DNA of 64,000 nucleotides from Aerococcus christensenii (GTDB taxonomy: Bacteria; Bacillota; Bacilli; Lactobacillales; Aerococcaceae), in contig NZ_CP014159.1 in assembly GCF_001543105.1 (NCBI RefSeq), positions 1,116,001-1,180,000 on the forward strand, read 5' to 3'. Each line of letters starts with the position of its first letter. Position 1 is the first letter of the stretch. Under the pieces are notes generated by a model. The model was not told the DNA's origin and made no database searches. It worked only from the letters and a program-made list of their open reading frames with translations. The translations under genes were made by a program, and so were the position numbers. Of this stretch, positions 1-7,309 are shown in pieces.

Positions 1-26
1 ATTAAAACGCCGCTTGAGCGTAACAT
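1..26 (-). CDS. malQ: 4-alpha-glucanotransferase, N-terminal fragment (runs off window)
   Basis: Only the first codons are visible, reading leftward out of the window from ATG at 26-24: MLRSSGVL. An ideal AGGAGG site (complement at 34-39) lies 7 nt upstream. RSSGVL is the characteristic opening of MalQ amylomaltases, which rearrange maltodextrins in the cytoplasm. The divergent neighbour is an alpha-amylase-type gene followed by a sugar-ABC ATPase, which fits a maltodextrin locus. The call rests on eight residues plus context. Confidence 0.6.
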
Positions 27-74
27 AGAAAGGCCTCCTTTAAAAAATAAGAATAGTAGCATTTTGCATAGTTT

Positions 75-103
75 ATTATAAAAAATCTAAGTACACAATG
101 CAA
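75..103 (-). promoter_or_regulatory. Promoter for the divergent malQ-like gene
   Basis: On the minus strand, -35 TTGCAT (103-98) and -10 TATAAT (80-75) are 17 bp apart, about 50 bp before the malQ start codon. A cre/LacI-type box at 99-112 covers the -35. Confidence 0.6.
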
Positions 104-112
104 ACGTTTTCG
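99..112 (+). promoter_or_regulatory. cre / LacI-family operator-like box 1
   Basis: TGCAAACGTTTTCG matches the CcpA cre pattern TGNAANCGNTNNCA except for the last base, and has the AACGTT core of MalR-type operators. It overlaps the -35 of the leftward promoter, so bound protein would repress malQ. Confidence 0.55.
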
Positions 113-189
113 GTAAAAATAGAAAAAAGTTTTTAAACAAAAGAGAGGAAATTTTTAAGAGAATATCTTAAAAAAAATAGCTGTAAGCA

Positions 190-218
190 TTGAAAGCGTT
201 TTAAAATTAACGTATAAT
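190..218 (+). promoter_or_regulatory. Promoter of the amylase-msmK unit with overlapping operator box 2
   Basis: -35 TTGAAA (190-195), 17 bp spacer and a perfect -10 TATAAT (213-218). A second cre-like box, TGAAAGCGTTTTAA (191-204), overlaps the -35. Confidence 0.7.
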
Positions 219-230
219 ATTCTTATAAGC

Positions 231-242
231 GCTAACGTTTGC
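231..242 (+). promoter_or_regulatory. LacI/MalR-type operator-like box 3
   Basis: GCTAACGTTTGC is a near-perfect palindrome around AACGTT, just downstream of the expected transcription start, where a repressor could block elongation. It resembles the binding sites known for MalR and CcpA. Assignment is by motif only. Confidence 0.5.
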
Positions 243-279
243 ATAACTTAGCCAATTTGCAAAGAGATGGAGGAAAGTT

Positions 280-1584
280 ATGACTTCTACAACGTCAAAC
301 GCCTTATTGAATCAAAGTATTTATCAAGTTTTTGTCAGAAATTATGGCCCAGAAGGAACCTTCGATGAAGTGACCGCTGATTTGGATCGAATTAAGGCTT
401 TAGGTTTTGATTATCTTTATCTATTACCCATTTTTCCAATTGGAAAGAAAAATCGAAAGGGAACATTAGGTTCCCCTTATGCGATCCGTGATTATATGGC
501 GATTAATCCTGAACTAGGAGATTTGAATTCTTTTAAGCGTTTAGTGAAAGCTTGTCATGATCGGCACATGAAAGTGATGCTTGATATTGTGTTTAATCAC
601 ACGGCACCTGATCATTATTGGACGGTAGATCATCCTGAATATTATTATCACAGAGAGGATGGTTCTTTTGGCAATCGGGTGGGCGACTGGAGCGATATTA
701 TTGATTTAGATTTATCTCATCCAGGACTTCGTCAAGAATTGATCAACACGCTGAAATATTGGGCCAAAGAAGGTGTAGATGCCTTTCGATGTGATGTGGC
801 TAGCTTGTTACCCTTAGATTTTTGGTTAGAAGCTCGTCAAGAAATTCAAAAGGTTCATCCTGATCATGTATGGTTAGCGGAGAGTGTAGAACCTCAATTT
901 ATTCGCCAGTTGCGTTCAGAAGGGATGCACCCTATCACAGATTCGGAAGTCTACCAAGCTTTTGATTGCGCCTATGAATATGATATTTTAGCGAACTTTT
1001 ATCAGGTCTTAGAAGGAAAGGCGTCTCTTCGTTTATGGAAGTACTTACTGAATTTTCAGCAAGCCATTTATCCAGAGAATGCGATTAAAGTGCGCACTTT
1101 AGAAAATCATGATCAAGAACGGATCAGAAGTCGCGTGAAGAGTGAGCGAAGCAACTTGAATTGTTTAGCTTATAGTTTCTTCTGTAAGGGAATGGGCTTT
1201 GTTTATAATGGGCAGGAGTTTCAGTATGCTAAGCGAACGACTTTATTTGATAAGGCGCCCATTGATTGGAACACGCCATCTCCTAAGTACTTGACTTTGT
1301 TGAAACGCATGCTTCAGCTAAAAAAAGAAGATTATTTCTCACAGCATAAGCAATTTTATGTTGTAGAAGATGATCAAGAGGCGTTAGAATTACGTTATGA
1401 AACCAAGAAAGAATTCATAGTGGGTGTGTTTGATATTTTGGATCAAAAAGGGACCTATCACATTGATCTTCCGGATGGTAGCTACATTAATCAAATTAAT
1501 CAAGAGGAAATTGAAATTAAGGCAGGCCAATTGGATCTTGCTTTGGCACCGTTTATTATTCACTCCAAGACGAAGAACGCATAA
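280..1584 (+). CDS. GH13-family alpha-amylase / maltodextrin glucosidase (intracellular)
   Basis: A 434-residue alpha-amylase-family glycosidase with no signal peptide, so probably a cytoplasmic maltodextrin-cleaving enzyme. Visible GH13 motifs are DIVFNH (about 102-107), the nucleophile region FRCDVAS (Asp172), the acid/base region LAESVE (Glu201) and ENHDQE with the third catalytic Asp278. It is short for GH13, with little C-terminal beta domain. ATG at 280 follows GGAGG. It is the first gene of a unit with an MsmK-like ATPase and lies divergent from malQ, under a promoter carrying three cre/MalR-like boxes, so maltose induction and glucose repression are likely. The exact product specificity cannot be read from the sequence. 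Confidence 0.85.
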   Translation: MTSTTSNALLNQSIYQVFVRNYGPEGTFDEVTADLDRIKALGFDYLYLLPIFPIGKKNRKGTLGSPYAIRDYMAINPELGDLNSFKRLVKACHDRHMKVMLDIVFNHTAPDHYWTVDHPEYYYHREDGSFGNRVGDWSDIIDLDLSHPGLRQELINTLKYWAKEGVDAFRCDVASLLPLDFWLEARQEIQKVHPDHVWLAESVEPQFIRQLRSEGMHPITDSEVYQAFDCAYEYDILANFYQVLEGKASLRLWKYLLNFQQAIYPENAIKVRTLENHDQERIRSRVKSERSNLNCLAYSFFCKGMGFVYNGQEFQYAKRTTLFDKAPIDWNTPSPKYLTLLKRMLQLKKEDYFSQHKQFYVVEDDQEALELRYETKKEFIVGVFDILDQKGTYHIDLPDGSYINQINQEEIEIKAGQLDLALAPFIIHSKTKNA

Positions 1585-1609
1585 GTAAGTCAAGAAAAGA
1601 GGAAAAGAA

Positions 1610-2716
1610 ATGGTAAAAATTGATTTAGATCATATCTATAAAAAATATTCAAAAAATGATTTTTATAATGTGACGGATTTTAATTTAGAAATTCAGGATA
1701 AAGAATTTATTGTGTTTGTTGGCCCATCTGGGTGTGGAAAATCAACAACCTTGAGAATGATCGCAGGCTTGGAAGATATTACCAAGGGTGAATTACGTAT
1801 TGATGGCGAAGTAATGAATGACGTTGAGCCTAAAGATCGTGATATTGCGATGGTTTTCCAAAACTATGCCTTATATCCTCATATGACAGTATTTGATAAT
1901 ATGGCGTTTGGCTTGAAATTACGGAAATATTCCCAAGAAGAAATTAAAAAACGCGTGGAAAATGCAGCAGATATTTTAGGCTTAAACGGTTTATTAGAAC
2001 GTAAACCAGCCGCTTTGTCTGGTGGGCAACGGCAACGTGTGGCTTTGGGAAGAGCAATTGTTCGTGATGCCAAGGTCTTCTTGATGGATGAGCCGCTTTC
2101 CAACTTGGATGCGAAACTTCGGGTTCAGATGCGGGCAGAAATTGCTAAATTGCATCAATCTCTAGGCACCACTACGATTTATGTAACTCACGATCAAACA
2201 GAAGCTATGACGATGGCCTCTCGAATTGTTGTTATGAAAGACGGGATTGTTCAACAAATTGGTACCCCACAAGAAGTGTATAACTTCCCAAAGAATGTTT
2301 TTGTGGCGGGCTTCATAGGATCTCCTGCTGCTAACTTCTTTAAGGTCTTAGTGAAGGAAGATCATGTGGAACATGAATCGGGCTTACATTTAGAATTACC
2401 AGAACCTGCTAGAGAATTATTAGCGAATGCAGGTTATATAAATAAAGAAGTAATTATGTCGATTCGACCAGAAGATATTAAATCTGAACAAATCTTTTTA
2501 GATTCAACGCCTGGTTCCCTTGTGGAAGGTCAAGTCGTGGTTTCAGAACTCTTGGGCGCAGAAAGTATGTTGTACTCTAAGATTGGAGATACAGAATTTG
2601 TTGCTAAAATTAATGCACGCGATATGCACCAACCAGGAGAAACTGTACAATTAGGTTTCGATATGAATAAAGTTCGCTTCTTCGATTTTGAAACAGAAAA
2701 TGTTATTGAGGGGTAA
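1610..2716 (+). CDS. msmK: Multi-sugar ABC transporter ATP-binding protein (MsmK/MsmX type)
   Basis: A 368-residue nucleotide-binding subunit that powers sugar ABC importers. Visible are Walker A GPSGCGKST (38-46), the Q-loop at Gln84, signature LSGGQ (136-140), Walker B VFLMDE (156-161), the H-loop His194, and a C-terminal regulatory/OB (TOBE-like) region with SIRPEDI, typical of the MalK/UgpC/MsmK class. It lies 25 nt behind the amylase gene and is followed by a strong terminator. No permease or binding protein is adjacent, which suits the MsmX/MsmK habit of serving several sugar transporters encoded elsewhere. Confidence 0.9.
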   Translation: MVKIDLDHIYKKYSKNDFYNVTDFNLEIQDKEFIVFVGPSGCGKSTTLRMIAGLEDITKGELRIDGEVMNDVEPKDRDIAMVFQNYALYPHMTVFDNMAFGLKLRKYSQEEIKKRVENAADILGLNGLLERKPAALSGGQRQRVALGRAIVRDAKVFLMDEPLSNLDAKLRVQMRAEIAKLHQSLGTTTIYVTHDQTEAMTMASRIVVMKDGIVQQIGTPQEVYNFPKNVFVAGFIGSPAANFFKVLVKEDHVEHESGLHLELPEPARELLANAGYINKEVIMSIRPEDIKSEQIFLDSTPGSLVEGQVVVSELLGAESMLYSKIGDTEFVAKINARDMHQPGETVQLGFDMNKVRFFDFETENVIEG

Positions 2717-2722
2717 GGGAAT

Positions 2723-2764
2723 AAAAAAAGAGCAACCGGAAAAAATTCTTCGGTTGCTCTTTTA
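2723..2764 (+). terminator. Rho-independent terminator after msmK
   Basis: A 10-bp perfect stem (2729-2738 with 2751-2760, arm AGAGCAACCG) is followed by a T run. Confidence 0.85.
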
Positions 2765-2788
2765 CAATGAAAATGAATTTTATAAAAT
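2761..2788 (+). promoter_or_regulatory. Possible promoter of the EEP-family gene
   Basis: -35 TTTACA (2761-2766) and -10 TAAAAT (2783-2788) with 16 bp spacing, embedded in the T tract of the preceding terminator. The match is moderate. Confidence 0.4.
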
Positions 2789-2837
2789 AGGGAGTAGAGG
2801 ACAAAGACAACGAAATCAAATCGCAGGAAAGGAATAT

Positions 2838-3677
2838 ATGAAAGTACTCACTTTAAACACACATGCCTGGCTAGAAGAAAAGACACTAGAAAAAATAAAA
2901 GAAGTAGCTCAGGTTATTGCAAGAGAAGATTTTGATGTGATTAGTTTGCAAGAAGTCAATCAGTTGGTCACCGCTAAAGAAGTGGATGAAAACTGCTTAG
3001 GAAAATATTATCAGGCCTTGGACCAAGAAGTAAGAATTAAGGAAGATAATTATGTCTGGTTGCTCGTTCAAGCTTTAAATGAGTTGAGGTGTTCTTATTA
3101 TTGGACATGGGCCTACAGTCATTTAGGCTATGAACGCTTTGATGAAGGCGTGGCTTTATTGAGCAAAACTTCTTTTTCAGCCGAACCAATAGTCGTATCT
3201 GCATGTAAGGATCCAAATGATTATCATCGTAGAGTCATCATTCAAGCAGAGATAGTGACTGAGAGGGGGCAATTGCAGGTATGGAGTGTTCATTATTCTT
3301 GGTGGTCAAAAGAAGAAAGAGAAGATGGCTTTCAAAGGGAGTGGAGGCGGACGTTAGAAGTGAGTGATCATTTTGTAGGACCTTCTCTTTTACTCGGAGA
3401 CTGTAATGCGCCCACTCATAGAAGGGGAGAAAGTTATGATCTCCTTCTGAAAAGTCGATTAAAAGACAGTTACTATCTTGCCAAAAAGAAAAGAGGAAAG
3501 GTAACTACCCTATCTGGAATTGCAGGATGGGCCCAAGAGACACCGCCTCAACGGATTGATCATGTCTTTGTGACATCTCCTTTTCAGGTAGAGGATTATC
3601 GCGTGATGTTTGATGGGAAAGAAGAGTCTGTGGTCAGCGATCATTACGGAGTGAGTGTTTCTCTAAGGCTTGAGTAA
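2838..3677 (+). CDS. Endonuclease/exonuclease/phosphatase-family hydrolase
   Basis: A 279-residue protein of the EEP (DNase I / sphingomyelinase-like) fold. It shows LTLNTHAW at the N-terminus (metal-region Asn), FDVISLQEV with the catalytic Glu (about 39), LLLGDCNAP (Asp/Asn pair) and the closing SDHYGV. ATG at 2838 is preceded by AGGAAAGGA. A longer in-frame opening from 2688 was rejected because it would run through the msmK terminator. No signal peptide is apparent, so it is probably cytoplasmic. The substrate (phosphodiester, nucleic acid or lipid head group) cannot be told. It stands between the maltodextrin locus and pepV. Confidence 0.75.
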   Translation: MKVLTLNTHAWLEEKTLEKIKEVAQVIAREDFDVISLQEVNQLVTAKEVDENCLGKYYQALDQEVRIKEDNYVWLLVQALNELRCSYYWTWAYSHLGYERFDEGVALLSKTSFSAEPIVVSACKDPNDYHRRVIIQAEIVTERGQLQVWSVHYSWWSKEEREDGFQREWRRTLEVSDHFVGPSLLLGDCNAPTHRRGESYDLLLKSRLKDSYYLAKKKRGKVTTLSGIAGWAQETPPQRIDHVFVTSPFQVEDYRVMFDGKEESVVSDHYGVSVSLRLE

Positions 3678-3712
3678 AGATGAGGGAAAAGAGATATGCA
3701 GAAAATAGAGTA

Positions 3713-3721
3713 TGATATAAT
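3713..3721 (+). promoter_or_regulatory. Extended -10 promoter of pepV
   Basis: TGaTATAAT, a perfect -10 with the TGn extension, 22 nt before the pepV ATG. The -35 is weak. Confidence 0.55.
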
Positions 3722-3742
3722 GAGCAAACAGGAGGGAAGCTT

Positions 3743-5131
3743 ATGAAAATTAATTGGCAAGAAGAAGTCTCCAAAATCAAGGAGGCGTATTTTGAAGATT
3801 TATGTACCTTGTTAAGAATACCGAGTGTAAGAGAAGACGATAAAGCCACAGAAGAGGCGCCATTTGGACCTGGACCTAAGAAGGCTTTAGATACTTTCTT
3901 AGAAATGGCAAAACGAGACGGTTTTCCCACGAAGAATGTGGCAAATGTTGCGGGGCGTTTAGAATTTGGCCAAGGAAATGAAATTATGGGAATCATCGGG
4001 CATTTAGACGTTGTTCCAGTAGATGATTCTTGGTTAACAGATCCCTTTGAGCCTACTTTTAAAGATGGCAAGCTGTATGCACGTGGCGTGAGTGATGATA
4101 AGGGGCCAATGTTAGCTTGCTACTACGCTTTAAAGATGATTAGAAATTTAAAATTACCTGTTTCTAAAAAAGTTCACTTTATTGTAGGGACAGATGAAGA
4201 AAGTGATTGGAGATGTTTACATCGGTATCTGGAAACAGAACCTCTTCCTGACTTTGGAATTTCTCCAGATGCCATGTTTCCTGTCATTAACGGAGAAAAG
4301 GGCGGATATACGGTTGATTTGAAATTTGGTGCTTTACAGGGAGTTTTGAAATCTTTTACTGCAGGGCAGAGAGAAAATATGGTACCAGGGGAAGCAACTG
4401 CTGTGATTGAAGGTTTTAACCCCCTTCTTGTTCAAGAAGCAGCTGATCAATTCAATGCTCAACAGTCTGTGCAGATCACTGTGGAAGAAAAGGGACAAGA
4501 ACTGACAGTAATCGCTCATGGCAAGGTCTCTCATGGAGCTTTCCCAGAAAATGGACACAATGCTGCTACTTATTTAGCTGCCTTTTTGACTAGCTTAGAT
4601 GCTAAATTAGAAAAAGATCCCTATTTAAGCTTTATTGCTAACGTTTTACATTTAGACTTTAAGGGACAAAAGGTAGGTATCAGTCATCACGATCCTGTGA
4701 TGGGAGATCTTTCCTTGAATTCAGGGGTCTTTTATAAAGAAGGCGATAAACAAGTAATTACGGTCAATATTCGTTTCCCTCAAGGGCAAAGTTTTGAACA
4801 ATTAGATGCTCGATTTGATGAATTAGGACAACAATTTGGTTTTGAACGGGTAACTGGTCCTTCTAACAAGCTACCGCATTATGTTCCAATGGACGATCCT
4901 TTGGTAAAAACTTTACTAGCAGTATATGAAGAACATACTGGCATGGAAGGCTATGAGACAGTGATCGGTGGAGGAACTTATGCTCGTTTGATGAAGCGTG
5001 GGGTAGCTTTTGGTGCAGAATTCCCAGATGAAGAAAATACCATGCATGAACCGAATGAAGTTCAGAGCCTTGATCGGTTATTATTGACGATTGCGATCTA
5101 TGCCGATGCGATCTATCGGTTGATTCAGTAA
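3743..5131 (+). CDS. pepV: Dipeptidase PepV (M20 family)
   Basis: A 462-residue zinc dipeptidase of the M20 clan that cleaves dipeptides and beta-Ala/D-Ala-containing dipeptides in the cytoplasm. Metal and catalytic residues are visible: GHLDVVPVD (His87, Asp89), SDDKGP (Asp119), GTDEESDW (Glu152/153), ISPDAMFP (Asp near 176) and NTMHEPNE (His near 440). The length and residue spacing match lactobacillal PepV. ATG follows GGAGG. The next gene starts one base after its stop, which indicates coupling. Confidence 0.93.
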   Translation: MKINWQEEVSKIKEAYFEDLCTLLRIPSVREDDKATEEAPFGPGPKKALDTFLEMAKRDGFPTKNVANVAGRLEFGQGNEIMGIIGHLDVVPVDDSWLTDPFEPTFKDGKLYARGVSDDKGPMLACYYALKMIRNLKLPVSKKVHFIVGTDEESDWRCLHRYLETEPLPDFGISPDAMFPVINGEKGGYTVDLKFGALQGVLKSFTAGQRENMVPGEATAVIEGFNPLLVQEAADQFNAQQSVQITVEEKGQELTVIAHGKVSHGAFPENGHNAATYLAAFLTSLDAKLEKDPYLSFIANVLHLDFKGQKVGISHHDPVMGDLSLNSGVFYKEGDKQVITVNIRFPQGQSFEQLDARFDELGQQFGFERVTGPSNKLPHYVPMDDPLVKTLLAVYEEHTGMEGYETVIGGGTYARLMKRGVAFGAEFPDEENTMHEPNEVQSLDRLLLTIAIYADAIYRLIQ

Positions 5132-5132
5132 A

Positions 5133-5894
5133 ATGATTACTTCAAAAAATAACCCCACGATTAAAGCTTTAAAAAAATTACATACCAGAAAAGGGCGGCA
5201 GAAGGCCCATCAATATCTTATTGAAGGCCCTCATTTAGTGAAAGAAGCCATCCAATCTCAAGCGCCGATTAAAGCAATCTATGCCTTAGAAGAGAAGAGA
5301 GAAGAGGACTACAAATCCTATCCTTTAGAAACGATTTCTTCTGAAGTAGCCGATGCTTTGAGTCAGACAGAACAAACACAAGGAGTTTATGCTTTGATTG
5401 GCCTTAGAGAAGAGGTAAATTTAGAGCCTACAAGCCCTCATATTTTGTTAGTAGATGCCATTCAAGACCCCGGCAATTTAGGAACTTTGATTCGGACAGC
5501 CGATGCTTTCTCATATCGAGATATTTATTTAGGACAAGGGACAATTGATCCTTATAATGATAAGGTGGTCCGTTCCATGCAAGGCAGTCAGTTTCATGTG
5601 AATCTTCATCAAGTAGATCTTGAGAAATGGATTCCAAGGCTTCAGTCCAAAGGTTATCTGATTATGGCTACGGAATTGAATCCTTCTGCCCAAGCTTTAG
5701 AAAGGTTGAGCTTTAATCCTCATCAAAAATTCGGAATTGTTTTAGGCAATGAGGGAAATGGCGTTTGTTCCTCTGTTATTGAAAAAAGTGATCTTTCTCT
5801 TTATATTACAATGCCTGGATGTGCTGAGTCCTTAAATGTTGCTATTGCAGGAGCTATTGCCATGCATCACTTTGTTTCTGTACCTTCAGTATAA
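5133..5894 (+). CDS. SpoU/TrmH-family RNA 2'-O-methyltransferase
   Basis: A 253-residue SPOUT methyltransferase that uses AdoMet to methylate a ribose in rRNA or tRNA. The N-terminal substrate-binding domain (residues 1-95, YLIEGPHLVKEA) is followed by the three SPOUT motifs: DPGNLGTLIRTADAF (motif 1, catalytic Arg), IVLGNEGNG (motif 2) and MPGCAESLNVAIAGAI (motif 3, knot). It resembles B. subtilis YsgA, which also lies just before pheS. It starts one base after the pepV stop with no good ribosome site of its own, so it is probably translationally coupled. The target nucleotide is not deducible. Confidence 0.85.
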   Translation: MITSKNNPTIKALKKLHTRKGRQKAHQYLIEGPHLVKEAIQSQAPIKAIYALEEKREEDYKSYPLETISSEVADALSQTEQTQGVYALIGLREEVNLEPTSPHILLVDAIQDPGNLGTLIRTADAFSYRDIYLGQGTIDPYNDKVVRSMQGSQFHVNLHQVDLEKWIPRLQSKGYLIMATELNPSAQALERLSFNPHQKFGIVLGNEGNGVCSSVIEKSDLSLYITMPGCAESLNVAIAGAIAMHHFVSVPSV

Positions 5895-5919
5895 AAAAGC
5901 AAGAGTTCCAAGAATAAAG

Positions 5920-5948
5920 TTGACTATTTGGGAGGGACTCGTTAAAAT
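5920..5948 (+). promoter_or_regulatory. Promoter of the pheST T-box leader
   Basis: -35 TTGACT (5920-5925), 17 bp, -10 TAAAAT (5943-5948), giving a start near 5955 and a leader of about 300 nt. Confidence 0.65.
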
Positions 5949-5959
5949 AGGAAAAAGTA

Positions 5960-6200
5960 AATAATTAATTAACGTTGAAAGAAGACGACATAACTTAACA
6001 ATTTTCAGGAAAAGAAACCAGCGATTGAAAGTTTCTTAATTGGAGGTTATGATCTTTTCACTTCTGGAGTCGGCATCGGGCGATCATTTCAAAAGATGTC
6101 ACGGATAAGCGCGATATAGCTTAACCAAGTGTTTATTTAGAAATAAAAACTAGGGTGGTACCGCGGTCTCTCGTCCCTTTTTTAGGGTGAGAGGCCTTTT
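5960..6200 (+). promoter_or_regulatory. T-box riboswitch (tRNA-Phe responsive) controlling pheST
   Basis: The diagnostic T-box sequence AGGGTGGTACCGCG is at 6152-6165, directly followed by a terminator hairpin (CTCTCGTCCC paired with GGGTGAGAG, 6167-6192, then T's). Upstream is the long stem I region. The likely specifier codon is TTC (Phe) at 6057-6059, before the ACTTCTGGAG segment. Uncharged tRNA-Phe would stabilise the antiterminator and allow pheS-pheT expression. The motif is seen; the specifier position is inferred from the following genes. Confidence 0.9.
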
Positions 6201-6251
6201 TTGTTGAAGTGAGTTTTAGAGCGTTAACTTACAATTTGAAAGGAGTCAGAA

Positions 6252-7301
6252 ATGGATATTATTGCTGATCTAAAGAAAATCGAACAAACCATTCAAGAAA
6301 AAGTCCAATCCATTGGACGTTTAGAAGATATTCAAGACATTCGTGTGAAATATCTTGGGAAAAAAGGCCCCATCACAGAAGCTTTGAGGCATATGAAGGA
6401 TTTAAGTGCAGAAGAGCGGCCAAAAGTAGGTGCTTATGCGAATCAATTGAAGAATAAAGTTTCTTCTGCCCTCCAAGAGAAAGAAGAAGTCTTAGAACAA
6501 GAAGCTTTAAAAGCCAAATTAGAGGCAGAGAGCTTAGATGTGACTCTCCCAGGCAAGCGGCATCAAATGGGGTACCGTCATATTATTAGTCAAGTTATGG
6601 AAGAAATTGAAGATCTTTTCCTTGCTCAAGGCTATAAGATTGTCAATGGGACAGAGTTGGAATCTGATTATTACAATTTTAAACGGATGAATCTTCCAGA
6701 AAACCATCCTGCCAGAGATATGCAAGATACTTTCTATATTGAAGAAGACAAGGTCTTGCTTCGGACGCATACGTCACCTGTTCAAGCACATGCCATGGAT
6801 GCCCATGATTTCTCTAAGGGGCCTCTTCAAATGATCAGCCCTGGGAAAGTATATCGCCGGGATGCAGATGATGCCACCCACTCGCATCAATTCCATCAAA
6901 TTGAAGGATTGGTTGTAGCTGAAAATGTAGGACTAGCTGATCTGAAAGGAACTCTTGAATTATTTGCTAAGCATATGTTTGGTGAAGAACGCCAAATCCG
7001 TTTACGCCCATCCTACTTTCCATTTACAGAGCCTTCTGTAGAGATTGATATTTCTTGTTTCAAATGTGAAGGCAAGGGCTGTAATATCTGTAAAGGAAGC
7101 GGTTGGATTGAAATTTTAGGAGGCGGTATGGTTCATCCGAATGTCCTTGAAATGTCAGGCATTGATAGCAGTAAGTATTCAGGGTATGCCTTTGGTCTTG
7201 GACCAGATCGGGTTGCGATGTTGAAGTACGGAATTGAAGATATTCGTCACTTCTATCAAAATGATTTGCGCTTTGTTCGTCAATTTCAAGAAAGAGGGTA
7301 A
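6252..7301 (+). CDS. pheS: Phenylalanyl-tRNA synthetase alpha subunit
   Basis: 349 residues, the class II catalytic subunit that charges tRNA-Phe as an alpha2beta2 enzyme. The N-terminal coiled coil (1-90) is followed by the class II core with motif 2 ([24 protein letters not shown]), the cysteine-rich insert [17 protein letters not shown], and motif 3 ([16 protein letters not shown], seen as [12 protein letters not shown]). ATG follows AAAGGAG. pheT begins 8 nt after its stop, and the T-box leader lies upstream. Confidence 0.97.
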   Translation: MDIIADLKKIEQTIQEKVQSIGRLEDIQDIRVKYLGKKGPITEALRHMKDLSAEERPKVGAYANQLKNKVSSALQEKEEVLEQEALKAKLEAESLDVTLPGKRHQMGYRHIISQVMEEIEDLFLAQGYKIVNGTELESDYYNFKRMNLPENHPARDMQDTFYIEEDKVLLRTHTSPVQAHAMDAHDFSKGPLQMISPGKVYRRDADDATHSHQFHQIEGLVVAENVGLADLKGTLELFAKHMFGEERQIRLRPSYFPFTEPSVEIDISCFKCEGKGCNICKGSGWIEILGGGMVHPNVLEMSGIDSSKYSGYAFGLGPDRVAMLKYGIEDIRHFYQNDLRFVRQFQERG

Positions 7302-7309
7302 GAGAAGGC

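Noticed and set aside
2688..2837. Longer N-terminus for the EEP-family protein
   Set aside because: The extension would translate the msmK terminator hairpin. The ATG at 2838 has its own ribosome site and begins at the conserved domain.
3634..4071. Minus-strand open frame of 145 codons
   Set aside because: It is antisense to the start of pepV and the end of the EEP gene, with no supporting signals.
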